Shown: in pieces, positions 23,121-30,154 of the stretch | Position numbering within the stretch: the stretch's first letter is position 1 | Layout of the letters: each line of letters starts with the position of its first letter | Assembly (NCBI GenBank): GCA_014380815.1 | Contig: JACMJB010000139.1 | Coordinates: forward strand, 1-36,007 | Direction: 5' to 3' | DNA: 36,007 nt | From: Armatimonadota bacterium | GTDB lineage: Bacteria; Armatimonadota; Armatimonadia; Armatimonadales; Armatimonadaceae | Program-made: the position numbers and the translations under genes | The notes under the pieces: generated by a model | Seen by the model: only the letters and a program-made list of their open reading frames with translations | What the model was told of the DNA's origin: nothing | Databases searched by the model: none

Positions 23121-24128
23121 TCAGGGCGGTGCAGGGGCTGTCGAGTCGCGAATAGTCAATGTTGTTGGAATCAACGGGCCAGCGGGCGGCTCCTCGCCGC
23201 GATGCAGGGCCGCCAGCAAGTCGAGGCAGGCATCCGCCATTGTTTCCAGCGGATTTACCACCGTGGTCAGCTTGGGACGGGTCAGGACCGCCACCGCGCC
23301 GTCATCGAACCCGATCACGGAAATATCTTGCGGTACCCGCAGACCAGCATCGTGTGCAATGTCCATCACCTGGACCGCGTAAGCGTCGGCGTAGGCGAAT
23401 ACCGCGGTCGGGCGCTCACCTGGCGGCAGTCCGAAGCGCCGCCGAAGCTCGTCGCGCCGGTTATCCGGAATGATCGCCTGCTTCGCGGATACCGTGAGAC
23501 CATGCCGATCCATTGCTGCGAGGAACCCTTCCCGGCGCTGATGGTTGGCAGTCGAACCGGGATCATGACTGTAATGCAAAATCCGCTGGTGTCCCAGGGA
23601 GACCAGATAGTCTATCGCCGCCGCCGCCCCGCCCCGATTATCCGCCTCCACAGTGTGCCGCCCGCTCGCCGATCCGAATCCGACACAGGGCAGATTCGCA
23701 GCCTCGAGCGCCGCGAAGGTTTCCGGGCTTGCCGGGAAGGTGACGATCAAACGATCCACCCACTGATCCGAAAGATCCTGCCCGGTCAGCGTCCGGCTTT
23801 GGTCCACCAGAATCGGCATGATCCGAAGATTCCGCCGCGCCGCTGCGCCGGCGACCGCGGCTAAAACCTCCTTGAAGTAAAGCAGCGATCTTCCTTTTTC
23901 GTGGTCTCCCATCTGAAGCGGCAGAAACACCCCAATGGCGTTGATCTGCCCCGACGAGAGCGCCACCGCGATCGCATTGCGCCGATAACCCAGCGCTTGA
24001 GCGGCTTCTAGGACCTTCTTGCGCGTCTCCGGGAGAGTCTGGAAATTCGGGGAACTGCTCAGGATATAGGCCGCAGTGGATTTAGACACGCTCGCCGCCT
24101 TCGCCACATCTCGGATCGTTGCTGCCAT
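23121..24128 (-). CDS. LacI family transcriptional regulator
   Basis: A 335-residue DNA-binding repressor. The N-terminal helix-turn-helix is ATIRDVAKAASVSKSTAAYILSSS (residues 3-26), followed by the hinge ALGYRRNAIAVALSSG, then a periplasmic-binding-like sensor domain (AIGVFLPLQMGDHEKG, VDRLIVTFPAS, TVEADNRGGAAAAIDYLVSLGHQRI, PTAVFAYADAYAVQVMDIAHDAGLRVPQDISVIGFDD, PKLTTVVNPLETM). The ATG at 24128 gives the normal LacI start; an upstream start at 24200 would run through the operator. The effector is probably a sugar or sugar-derived molecule. A perfect palindrome 39 bases upstream indicates autoregulation. DUF1559 follows directly and is the likely co-regulated gene. Confidence 0.94.
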   Translation of the reverse strand: MAATIRDVAKAASVSKSTAAYILSSSPNFQTLPETRKKVLEAAQALGYRRNAIAVALSSGQINAIGVFLPLQMGDHEKGRSLLYFKEVLAAVAGAAARRNLRIMPILVDQSRTLTGQDLSDQWVDRLIVTFPASPETFAALEAANLPCVGFGSASGRHTVEADNRGGAAAAIDYLVSLGHQRILHYSHDPGSTANHQRREGFLAAMDRHGLTVSAKQAIIPDNRRDELRRRFGLPPGERPTAVFAYADAYAVQVMDIAHDAGLRVPQDISVIGFDDGAVAVLTRPKLTTVVNPLETMADACLDLLAALHRGEEPPAGPLIPTTLTIRDSTAPAPP

Positions 24129-24166
24129 AAAACGAAATAAGCACAAACTCTCGTTATAAATACTGA

Positions 24167-24180
24167 GTGGACCGGTCCAC
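24167..24180. promoter_or_regulatory. LacI-type operator palindrome
   Basis: GTGGACCGGTCCAC is a perfect 14-base palindrome with the central CG pair typical of LacI-family operators. It lies 39-52 bases before the LacI-family start codon. On the minus strand an AT-rich TATTTATAA, which can act as -10 element, begins four bases downstream, so bound repressor would cover the promoter. Confidence 0.78.
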
Positions 24181-24258
24181 CCACACCCCAATCGTATCAC
24201 AGGAAAGGTCCTGCGAAGATTAACAGAGGATTAAATTTTCGAGCGGGTCCACCCCGTT

Positions 24259-25437
24259 TCAGGGATAGAGCAGATACGGTTTTCGCGCCTGCTCGAACGC
24301 CGATGTTCCCTCGCTGAAAAGCTGCCAGAGCTGAGGGGCCTTCGCACCCGCCTGAAAGGCTCTGCGGATTTGGTCGGTGCCGCAGGAAAGATCGAACATC
24401 CGAATCGGCTCTTTGCCCACGAAGAACGAGCGGCCCGGCTGCAGGGCCCGCAGGGCATCCAGGATCTCGAAGTTCAGGCGCGACAGGGGCGCGGCGGCAG
24501 GGTCGGTGACATAGACCTGGACTCCACCGCAGCGCTTGCCACGGTAGGCCGCGTAGTACGGCTCCCAGGACATCGGACGAAAGGCAAAACCCGGCAAGTT
24601 TCGACGCCCCATCTCCCGTGCCAGCGAGTCGGCTCCGATATCGGGCGCACCGGCAAGCTCGAAGGGCAGCGGAAAGCCGATTCCAATGGAAAGCGTGGAA
24701 AGCTCCCCCACGATCCCCGTAGCCGCATAAAAAAGAGCGCTCTCTGGGCGTGGGATGTGCGGCGAGGTCGGCACCCAGGGCATGTCACCAAGCGCCTCCC
24801 AGCCGACGAGGCTTCGCATCAGGTTCTCGCAGGGGATTACGGTCAATTCGCAGGGGCGGCCGCCGGGCAGCCAGCCCCGCCGGTTGATCATGCGTGCCAG
24901 TTCGCCCAGTGTCATGCCATGCCGAAAGGGGACAGGATATTTCGAGATAAAAGAGAAGAAGCCCGGTCGTGTCGGCCCACCCTCTATGCGGCGAAGGCCG
25001 AGCGGGTTGGGCCGATCCAGCACGACCAGAGGAATCTTGTGGCGCGAGGCTCCCTCCATGACGCATCCCAGTGTCGAGAGATAGGTGTAGGAGCGCGTGC
25101 CGATGTCCTGAAGATCGAAGACCAGGACATCCAGACCACGCAGCATCCCCGCCGTTGGGACTTTGGTCGAGCCGTACAGCGAGTACACCGGAAGGCCGGT
25201 GGCGCTGTCGCGTCCCGATCCGATCATCTCCCCGGCGGGAACATCGCCGCGCACGCCATGCTCCGGCCCGAACAGGGCGCGCAGCCGGACACCCGGTGCG
25301 CGCCGCAGTGCCTCGACTGTGGAGGAGAGGTCCGGCAGGACGCCGGTCGGGTTGGTCACCAGCCCAACCTTTTGCCCCTGCAGCGACCGGAACCCACCGG
25401 AAGCCAGCGCTTCGATTCCCGTTCGCACTCGTGGCAT
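24259..25437 (-). CDS. namZ: DUF1343 exo-beta-N-acetylmuramidase (NamZ)
   Basis: A 392-residue DUF1343 protein. NamZ of Bacillus subtilis removes terminal N-acetylmuramic acid from peptidoglycan fragments during wall recycling. Landmarks: VGLVTNPTGVLPD at 24-36, LFGPEHGVRGD at 55-65, VFDLQDIGTRSYTY at 106-119, VVLDRPNPLG at 138-147, WVPTSPHIPRPESALFYAATG and GIGFPLPFE. These match the family along its length. There is no signal peptide, whereas several characterised relatives are exported, so this copy may act in the cytosol on imported muropeptides. It begins three bases after the crtYd stop and is therefore very likely in one transcript with the lycopene cyclase genes. Confidence 0.9.
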   Translation of the reverse strand: MPRVRTGIEALASGGFRSLQGQKVGLVTNPTGVLPDLSSTVEALRRAPGVRLRALFGPEHGVRGDVPAGEMIGSGRDSATGLPVYSLYGSTKVPTAGMLRGLDVLVFDLQDIGTRSYTYLSTLGCVMEGASRHKIPLVVLDRPNPLGLRRIEGGPTRPGFFSFISKYPVPFRHGMTLGELARMINRRGWLPGGRPCELTVIPCENLMRSLVGWEALGDMPWVPTSPHIPRPESALFYAATGIVGELSTLSIGIGFPLPFELAGAPDIGADSLAREMGRRNLPGFAFRPMSWEPYYAAYRGKRCGGVQVYVTDPAAAPLSRLNFEILDALRALQPGRSFFVGKEPIRMFDLSCGTDQIRRAFQAGAKAPQLWQLFSEGTSAFEQARKPYLLYP

Positions 25438-25440
25438 GCC

Positions 25441-25776
25441 TTAAAACGGCTCCCGTTTGGGCCGGAAGTATCCAGCGATCATAATGAAACCCTGGGCGCT
25501 CATGATGACCGTCAGGAAATAGAACAGCGCCTCTTCCAGCGGCAGATGGCTGCCGAACCGAATCCCGGTCACCCCCTCGGCATGGATCTGCCAGATCCCG
25601 CGCGCGATCGCGATAGCATCCGCCACGGAGAGATAAACCGTGCAAAGGGTGATGGAGGCCAGTAACAATCGCCGGGCGCGCCACAGCGCGCGCCCGGCGA
25701 CAATCCATTGCAGCAAGATCACCGGCGCGGCCCAAAGGGTCAGGATGAGCAGATAGGTGGCACTACCGAAAGGCAT
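25441..25776 (-). CDS. crtYd: Lycopene cyclase subunit CrtYd-like
   Basis: A 111-residue membrane protein with three hydrophobic segments (about 8-30, 38-60, 84-103). It contains DAIAIARGIWQI and the cyclase signature LPLEEALFYF at 78-87, which defines the second half of heterodimeric lycopene cyclase. Together with CrtYc it closes the ionone rings of carotenoids in the membrane. The ATG overlaps the crtYc stop by one base (TGATG), giving tight coupling. Order and size are those of actinobacterial and Armatimonadota split cyclases. Whether beta or epsilon rings are made cannot be told. Phytoene synthase and desaturase genes are not in the window. Confidence 0.88.
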   Translation of the reverse strand: MPFGSATYLLILTLWAAPVILLQWIVAGRALWRARRLLLASITLCTVYLSVADAIAIARGIWQIHAEGVTGIRFGSHLPLEEALFYFLTVIMSAQGFIMIAGYFRPKREPF

Positions 25777-26117
25777 CAGGAGCGACCTTCATCGTCTGGT
25801 TCCGGAGCGAGCCAGCGCACCCGGGCGAGCGCGACCACGGTTAGACAGACGAATACGGCCTCCGCCAGATAGAAAAGGTACTCCTCAAGGGGTAGGTACC
25901 CGATCCAGAAAGGCGGCCCCCACACGAATGCAGGGTCGAAACTCCACAGGGTCTTGTAGGCGGCGTAGTTGTCCCACGGCGTCGTGTAGACAAATGCAAT
26001 CAGGCAGACCAGGCCCAGGCCCAGTCTGTGGAATCTTGTCAGCCGCCGCCGGAGCACCAGGAGCAAAAGGGCGATCGGAAGGGCGAGGAAGAGAAGCAGA
26101 AAGCCGCTATAGGTCAC
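25776..26117 (-). CDS. crtYc: Lycopene cyclase subunit CrtYc-like
   Basis: A 113-residue membrane protein and the first half of a heterodimeric lycopene cyclase. Hydrophobic helices lie at about 5-22, 32-45 and 80-98. Motifs are FVYTTPWDNYAAY (residues 43-55), the family PWDN element, and GYLPLEEYLFYL (73-84), the cyclase signature. It is followed by crtYd with a one-base overlap and then namZ. Acting with CrtYd it cyclises lycopene; membrane location is clear from the helices. The start ATG at 26117 gives the normal family length. Confidence 0.88.
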   Translation of the reverse strand: MTYSGFLLLFLALPIALLLLVLRRRLTRFHRLGLGLVCLIAFVYTTPWDNYAAYKTLWSFDPAFVWGPPFWIGYLPLEEYLFYLAEAVFVCLTVVALARVRWLAPEPDDEGRS

Positions 26118-26137
26118 GCCCTATTGTACCGGTTTTC

Positions 26138-26157
26138 CCCAGCCCGCAGGCTGGGGC
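26138..26157. repeat. Short perfect hairpin before crtYc
   Basis: CCCCAGCC-CGCA-GGCTGGGG is an eight-base-pair stem with a four-base loop between the small gene at 26179 and crtYc. There is no T run after it on either strand, so it is not a classical terminator. It could stabilise or process the transcript. Confidence 0.45.
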
Positions 26158-26178
26158 ATGTCCGGTCCCAGATGCGTT

Positions 26179-26436
26179 CTAAATACGGTTCGCAGCCGCG
26201 CTATCGCTGGTCGGCTCTCCTGGACCGCCGGTGGTCGCCAGGGAGTCAGCCCCGGCAAGCAGGTTTTCGATGACCGTGCCGATCCGCTGGTAGTCGCCGC
26301 CCTTCAAAGACAGCGCACTGGTGAGGTCACGCAGGTGCGGGCGCACCCCCTGGTAGGTGTCGAAGAGATCACCGGTCGCGCTCGCCCCCGACATCTCCAG
26401 GTCGTCCAGAATCTCGGAAAGCTCTCTCGTTGCCAT
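26179..26436 (-). CDS. Small protein of unknown function
   Basis: An 85-residue acidic protein, predicted soluble and mainly helical (RELSEILDDLEMSGASATGDLFDTYQGVRPHLRDLTSALSLKG, IGTVIENLLAGADSLATT). I recognise no domain. The ATG at 26436 has AGGAAAAAGTA directly before it, a good ribosome binding site, and an upstream in-frame start at 26493 would add residues of poor coding character. It precedes crtYc by 61 bases on the same strand, with a hairpin between, and is divergent from the stress-type SDR gene. It may be the first gene of the crtYc-crtYd-namZ unit. Confidence 0.65.
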   Translation of the reverse strand: MATRELSEILDDLEMSGASATGDLFDTYQGVRPHLRDLTSALSLKGGDYQRIGTVIENLLAGADSLATTGGPGEPTSDSAAANRI

Positions 26437-26672
26437 TACTTTTTCCTGTCTATTCGTCCACTCAGCCCTTTTCGAAACCCATACGCCAAACACCGTATAC
26501 CTCTACAAAGTACCTCCTCAAGAGCAGGATCGAACCGAGAAAGCATAAAGAAGAAAGTTATAAATTTGTCTATGACAGGACGGTTTTCGTTCTTTTTTGA
26601 TCGGGAAACACCCACTGTAGCCTGGATTTACGGGCAAACGAAGTAGCGGAAGAGCCAGAAGGGTTTGACCAA

Positions 26673-27539
26673 ATGTCTGACGAAAAGCCGAAATCGCCGA
26701 TGCCGGCACAGCACCAGGACCGACAGCCGGGCCTTGAGAGCGAAATGACCCCACGCCCCGAATTCGAGTCGCCCACCTACAGGGCGGCGGGCAAGCTCGA
26801 GGGCAAGGTGGCTATTGTGACCGGTGGTGACTCCGGGATCGGACGCGCGGTCGCCGTGACCTTCGCCAAAGAGGGCGCGGATGTCGCTATTGTTTACCTC
26901 GACGAGCATGACGATGCCAAAGAAACGGTGCGTCAGATCGAGCAGGAGGGGCGGCGAGGTCTCGCCATTGCTGCCGACCTGCGCGGGGAGGCTGCCGCGA
27001 TGGACGCCGTTGCCCGGACTGTGCGGGCATTCGGCAGACTGGACACTCTGGTCAACAACGCAGCCTATCAAGTTGTACAGGAGAGCATTGCCGACATCAC
27101 CGAGGAGCAGTTGGACCGGACTTTCCGGACCAACATCTATGCCTACTTTTTCATGGTCAAGGCATCGTTACCTCATCTGAAGCCGGGCAGCACGATCATC
27201 AATACCAGTTCGGTCGTCGCGTACCGGGGAGCACCCATGCTGCTGGACTATTCGTCCACCAAGGGCGCGAATGTCGCCTTTACGCGCTCGCTCTCCCAGC
27301 AGCTCATCGAAAAAGGGATTCGGGTTAACAGCGTCGCCCCCGGTCCGATCTGGACGCCGTTTATCCCCTCCGCGCTGCCGCCCGAAGAGGTGGCGCAGTT
27401 CGGTGCGGACACCCCGATGAAGCGACCTGGTCAGCCGTCGGAGCTTGCTCCCGCCTACGTATATCTGGCCTCGGAGGATTCGTCCTATGTCGCGGGACAG
27501 ACGATCCATGTCAACGGCGGCGAGGTCATCAACGGTTAG
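26673..27539 (+). CDS. SDR oxidoreductase, general stress protein 39 (YdaD/YhdF) type
   Basis: A 288-residue classical short-chain dehydrogenase. The 40-residue N-terminal extension with PAQHQDRQPGLESEMTPRP is the signature of the Bacillus GSP39/YhdF group, linked to general stress and solvent or osmotic tolerance. Rossmann motif TGGDSGIG (50-57), NNAAYQ (128-133), catalytic Ser180 (NTSSV), Tyr193 and Lys197 in YSSTK, and PGPIWTPF (223-230) are all present. The cofactor and substrate are unknown. It opens the plus-strand stress-type cluster; a 236-base A/T-richer gap on its left holds the divergent promoters. No clear alternative-sigma consensus could be read there. Confidence 0.92.
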   Translation: MSDEKPKSPMPAQHQDRQPGLESEMTPRPEFESPTYRAAGKLEGKVAIVTGGDSGIGRAVAVTFAKEGADVAIVYLDEHDDAKETVRQIEQEGRRGLAIAADLRGEAAAMDAVARTVRAFGRLDTLVNNAAYQVVQESIADITEEQLDRTFRTNIYAYFFMVKASLPHLKPGSTIINTSSVVAYRGAPMLLDYSSTKGANVAFTRSLSQQLIEKGIRVNSVAPGPIWTPFIPSALPPEEVAQFGADTPMKRPGQPSELAPAYVYLASEDSSYVAGQTIHVNGGEVING

Positions 27540-27588
27540 GACTCAAGCGCTCTTTCAGTTAAAGGCAGTCATTGGGGGCTGCAACATT

Positions 27589-27936
27589 ATGGCAAAAACC
27601 TACGATTCGAAAACCGCTGAGAGCATTCCAAGTACGGGCGCGACGGATTCCAGTGTCACAGTAAGCGATTCCGGACGCAAGGGAGGTGCGACCTCCGCCG
27701 CGCTAAGCGACAGCGCTTCCTCCGTGCGCGCCTACAATGCCGATGAGCATAACAGCGGGAAGTCACCTGTACAGCGATGGCTTCCGCTTCTGATCGCAGC
27801 CCTTGTGCTCTTTTTGGCGGTAGCGCTCGGTTCGCGACTCTTGAATCGTGCCCCCGCCCAGAACGGGGCTGAGACAGGTGCACCCAGCAGTGCCAGCCAG
27901 GGTGGCAGCAGAAATGCGACCGGTGCGGGCCAATAG
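27589..27936 (+). CDS. Small single-helix membrane protein, unknown
   Basis: A 115-residue protein with one transmembrane helix at about 64-81 (WLPLLIAALVLFLAVALG) between a Ser/Thr/Asp-rich cytoplasmic-type N-terminal region (residues 1-60) and a 30-residue Gly/Ser/Ala-rich tail. No domain is recognised. It starts 49 bases after the SDR gene and is followed by another small membrane protein, in the same direction. Its first four residues and twelve bases (ATGGCAAAAACC) are the same as those of the glycine-zipper protein at 29014. Probably an envelope-stress accessory protein by context only. Confidence 0.7.
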   Translation: MAKTYDSKTAESIPSTGATDSSVTVSDSGRKGGATSAALSDSASSVRAYNADEHNSGKSPVQRWLPLLIAALVLFLAVALGSRLLNRAPAQNGAETGAPSSASQGGSRNATGAGQ

Positions 27937-27983
27937 CGCGGCGACACCACAAGACTTAAGACTTAGGAAAAGGAGTTCTGGTT

Positions 27984-28211
27984 ATGGCACCAACGCGGGA
28001 AAGTATGCGCTCCCCACTGGAAGACACGGCAGGCGACACGGAGCGCGGAGAGCGGATCGTTCTGGGCACACTACCCCCCACCGGGAGCATGGACAAACGG
28101 CAGGCGAAGAAAACGCGGGTTCCTGCGGTGATTTTCGTGCTGACCGCGTTCGCGGTTGCGGCGATCCTGCTTATCCTTGTTCCGATATTTTACGACGTCC
28201 TCCAGAGTTGA
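27984..28211 (+). CDS. Small single-helix membrane protein, unknown
   Basis: A 75-residue protein: polar N-terminal half (residues 1-45, acidic then basic near KRQAKKTR) and one hydrophobic helix at about 47-70 ending in YDVLQS. The positive charges before the helix suggest an inside N-terminus. AAAAGGAG lies about nine bases before the ATG, a good ribosome binding site, which makes this a confident small gene. It lies 44 bases before the DUF2382 gene start used here and within the same plus-strand cluster. No family is recognised. Confidence 0.75.
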   Translation: MAPTRESMRSPLEDTAGDTERGERIVLGTLPPTGSMDKRQAKKTRVPAVIFVLTAFAVAAILLILVPIFYDVLQS

Positions 28212-28255
28212 ACGCAGACGTGACCGACAAGTCGTCGGGGGAGCAGAAGCCGTTA

Positions 28256-28930
28256 ATGATCGAGAACGAAAACAGTCGGATCGTGGTGGGTGAGGGTGGC
28301 TGGCGGGGACGGCTGGATTCTCTGCCCGCTCGGGACGCCGAATACGTCGTGTTACGCCCGGAAGATGGTGGACCGGCTCTGACACTGCCGGTCCACCTGC
28401 TCAGGCAGGGAGAGAATGGAACCTTTCACTTGCCCCTGGTGCGGTCAGCCGTGGCGGCCCACGCGCAGGAAGCGGGAAGTGGGATGACTGGTGCGGCGAC
28501 TGCTGCGGCAGGTTTTGGCGGGGAGCGTATCACGGTGCCGGTGATCGAGGAGAGCGTCGAGATCCACAAGCGCGTGGTGGAGACAAGCGGTATCCGCATC
28601 GTCAAGACGGTTACGGAGCGTGAAGAGATCATCGAGGAGCCTCTGGGGCGCGAGCAGGTCGAGGTGACGCGCGTTCCCGCAGGCCGCATTGTGGAGGCTG
28701 CGGTCGCGCCGCGTCAGGAAGGCGACACGCTGATTATCCCAATTTACGAGGAGCGGCTAGTGGTTCAGAAGCAGCTTTTTTTGATCGAAGAGTTACATGT
28801 GACGCGAAACCGCATCGTGGACCGTCGCGAACAGCAGACGGTGACATTGCGCCGTGAAGAAGTCGCTGTCGAGCGATTTCCTATAGACTCCGCCCCAGGC
28901 GGTATCGGAGACAGTGACACGCCGCGCTGA
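28256..28930 (+). CDS. DUF2382 (YsnF/AvaK) stress protein with N-terminal barrel-like domain
   Basis: A 224-residue protein. Residues 1-70 (GGWRGRLDSLPARDAEYVVLR ... LTLPVHLLRQG) look like a small PRC-barrel-type domain, a common partner of DUF2382. Residues 90-208 are the DUF2382 domain, built from two similar halves: ITVPVIEESVEIHKRVVETSGIRI ... EQVEVTRVPAG and LIIPIYEERLVVQKQLFLIEELHV ... EEVAVERFP. DUF2382 proteins appear in stress and desiccation regulons; the biochemical role is unknown. An in-frame GTG at 28220, nine bases after the preceding stop, is an alternative start adding 12 residues; the ATG at 28256 follows GGGGGAG at a long spacing. It belongs to the same run as the gene at 29014. 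Confidence 0.85.
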   Translation: MIENENSRIVVGEGGWRGRLDSLPARDAEYVVLRPEDGGPALTLPVHLLRQGENGTFHLPLVRSAVAAHAQEAGSGMTGAATAAAGFGGERITVPVIEESVEIHKRVVETSGIRIVKTVTEREEIIEEPLGREQVEVTRVPAGRIVEAAVAPRQEGDTLIIPIYEERLVVQKQLFLIEELHVTRNRIVDRREQQTVTLRREEVAVERFPIDSAPGGIGDSDTPR

Positions 28931-29013
28931 GATCGGGCTTGTCCAATGACCGCGAGCGCGCCGCAGAATGCGCGTCAAAGTCCTGGCAACACCAGGCAGT
29001 ACAGGAGAGACAG

Positions 29014-30075
29014 ATGGCAAAAACCGTAGTGGGATTATTTGACGAGTTCAACGAGGCGCAGAGCGTAGTGACCGAACTGGAGTCGTCGGGATTCAACCGC
29101 AGCGACATCAGTATTATCACCAATGAGCATGGTGCAAGCTATGGAACCGCGACCCAATCGGCAGGTCACGATAGCGGACCTGGCGTGGTCGGTGGGGCGG
29201 CAGGCGGCGCGGTCAAGGGCGGGGTTATTGGCGGCCTGACGGGTCTTGCCGCAAGCCTTGCCATGCTGGCAATTCCGGGAGTCGGACCAGTACTTGCAGT
29301 CGGGCCGCTGGCGGCGACCCTTTCCGGGGCGGGCCTTGGCGCGATGGGTGGCGGCGTTATCGGCGCGCTGAGCGGGCTGGGTATTCCCAAGGAGGACGCC
29401 GGGTATTATGCGGAAGGTGTTCGCCGCGGCGGCACGCTGGTTTCGGTGAGCGTGAACGATGACAGCCGGGCCGATGCGGCGATGGCGATCTTCAATCGTC
29501 ACAATCCCGTGGACATTGACGAGCGCGGCAGCTACTATTCCGGGTCAGGGTACGCAGGCTACACCGAGACGGCTCCTGCCTATACCCCGGAACAGATCGC
29601 GACCGAACGCAGCACCTACGCCACCGCTCGTGCCGCGGCCCCGGCAAGGACTGGCACCGACGAGGTCACGATTCCCATTGTGGAAGAGGAGCTTGCGGTC
29701 GGTAAGCGGCAGGTCCAGCGGGGCGGCGCGCGCATCCACACGTATATCACCGAGCGCCCAATCGAGGAGCAGGTCACGCTTCACGAGGAGCATATCAGTG
29801 TCGAGCGGCACCCGGTAAATCGCGCTGCTACCGCCGCTGACCTGAACACCTTCAAGGAAGGGACGTTCGAGGTGACCGAGCGGTCAGAGGAGGCGGTCGT
29901 CTCCAAGCAGGCCCGCGTGGTCGAGGAGGTGGTCGTGGGCAAGCAGGCCACGGAGCGGACAGAGACGATCCGCGACACGGTGCGACGCACCGATGTGGAC
30001 GTGGACGAGCTTGACAACGACGACGTGACGACGACGAAGACGACCGGCACGACCACTGGTACGGGCCGGATCTAA
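29014..30075 (+). CDS. GSP17M-like glycine-zipper domain fused to DUF2382
   Basis: A 353-residue two-part protein. Residues 1-36 (AKTVVGLFDEFNEAQSVVTELESSGF) form the start of a GSP17M/YflT-like heat-induced stress domain, and 57-123 a glycine-zipper membrane segment (GGAAGGAVKGGVIGGLTGLAA, then GLGAMGGGVIGALSGLG), closed by GYYAEGVRRGGTLVSVSV. A Tyr/Ser/Ala linker follows. Residues 215-330 are DUF2382 (VTIPIVEEELAVGKRQVQRGG, HEEHISVERHPVNR, FEVTERSEEAVVSKQARVVEEVVVGK). The C-terminus is Thr/Gly rich. ACAGGAGAGACAG before the ATG is a strong ribosome binding site, so the start is firm. The terminator at 30091 closes this transcript. Likely a membrane-associated stress protein. Confidence 0.9.
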   Translation: MAKTVVGLFDEFNEAQSVVTELESSGFNRSDISIITNEHGASYGTATQSAGHDSGPGVVGGAAGGAVKGGVIGGLTGLAASLAMLAIPGVGPVLAVGPLAATLSGAGLGAMGGGVIGALSGLGIPKEDAGYYAEGVRRGGTLVSVSVNDDSRADAAMAIFNRHNPVDIDERGSYYSGSGYAGYTETAPAYTPEQIATERSTYATARAAAPARTGTDEVTIPIVEEELAVGKRQVQRGGARIHTYITERPIEEQVTLHEEHISVERHPVNRAATAADLNTFKEGTFEVTERSEEAVVSKQARVVEEVVVGKQATERTETIRDTVRRTDVDVDELDNDDVTTTKTTGTTTGTGRI

Positions 30076-30090
30076 GGCAGGCACCCGGTC

Positions 30091-30126
30091 ATGGCCCCCG
30101 CTTTCACTCGGAGAAGCGGGGGCCAT
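30091..30126 (+). terminator. Strong hairpin terminator after the DUF2382 genes
   Basis: ATGGCCCCCGCTT (30091-30103) and AAGCGGGGGCCAT (30114-30126) form a perfect 13-base-pair stem with a ten-base loop, 16 bases after the stop. The following CTTCTGCCTT is only moderately T-rich, but stem strength and position support termination. Confidence 0.78.
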
Positions 30127-30154
30127 CTTCTGCCTTACAGAAAGCAGCGAAACG

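Noticed and set aside
24370-25665. 431-codon open frame on the plus strand
   Set aside because: Antisense to namZ and crtYd, both firmly identified.
26138-26157. Hairpin considered as intrinsic terminator
   Set aside because: No T run on either strand after the stem; listed only as a hairpin.
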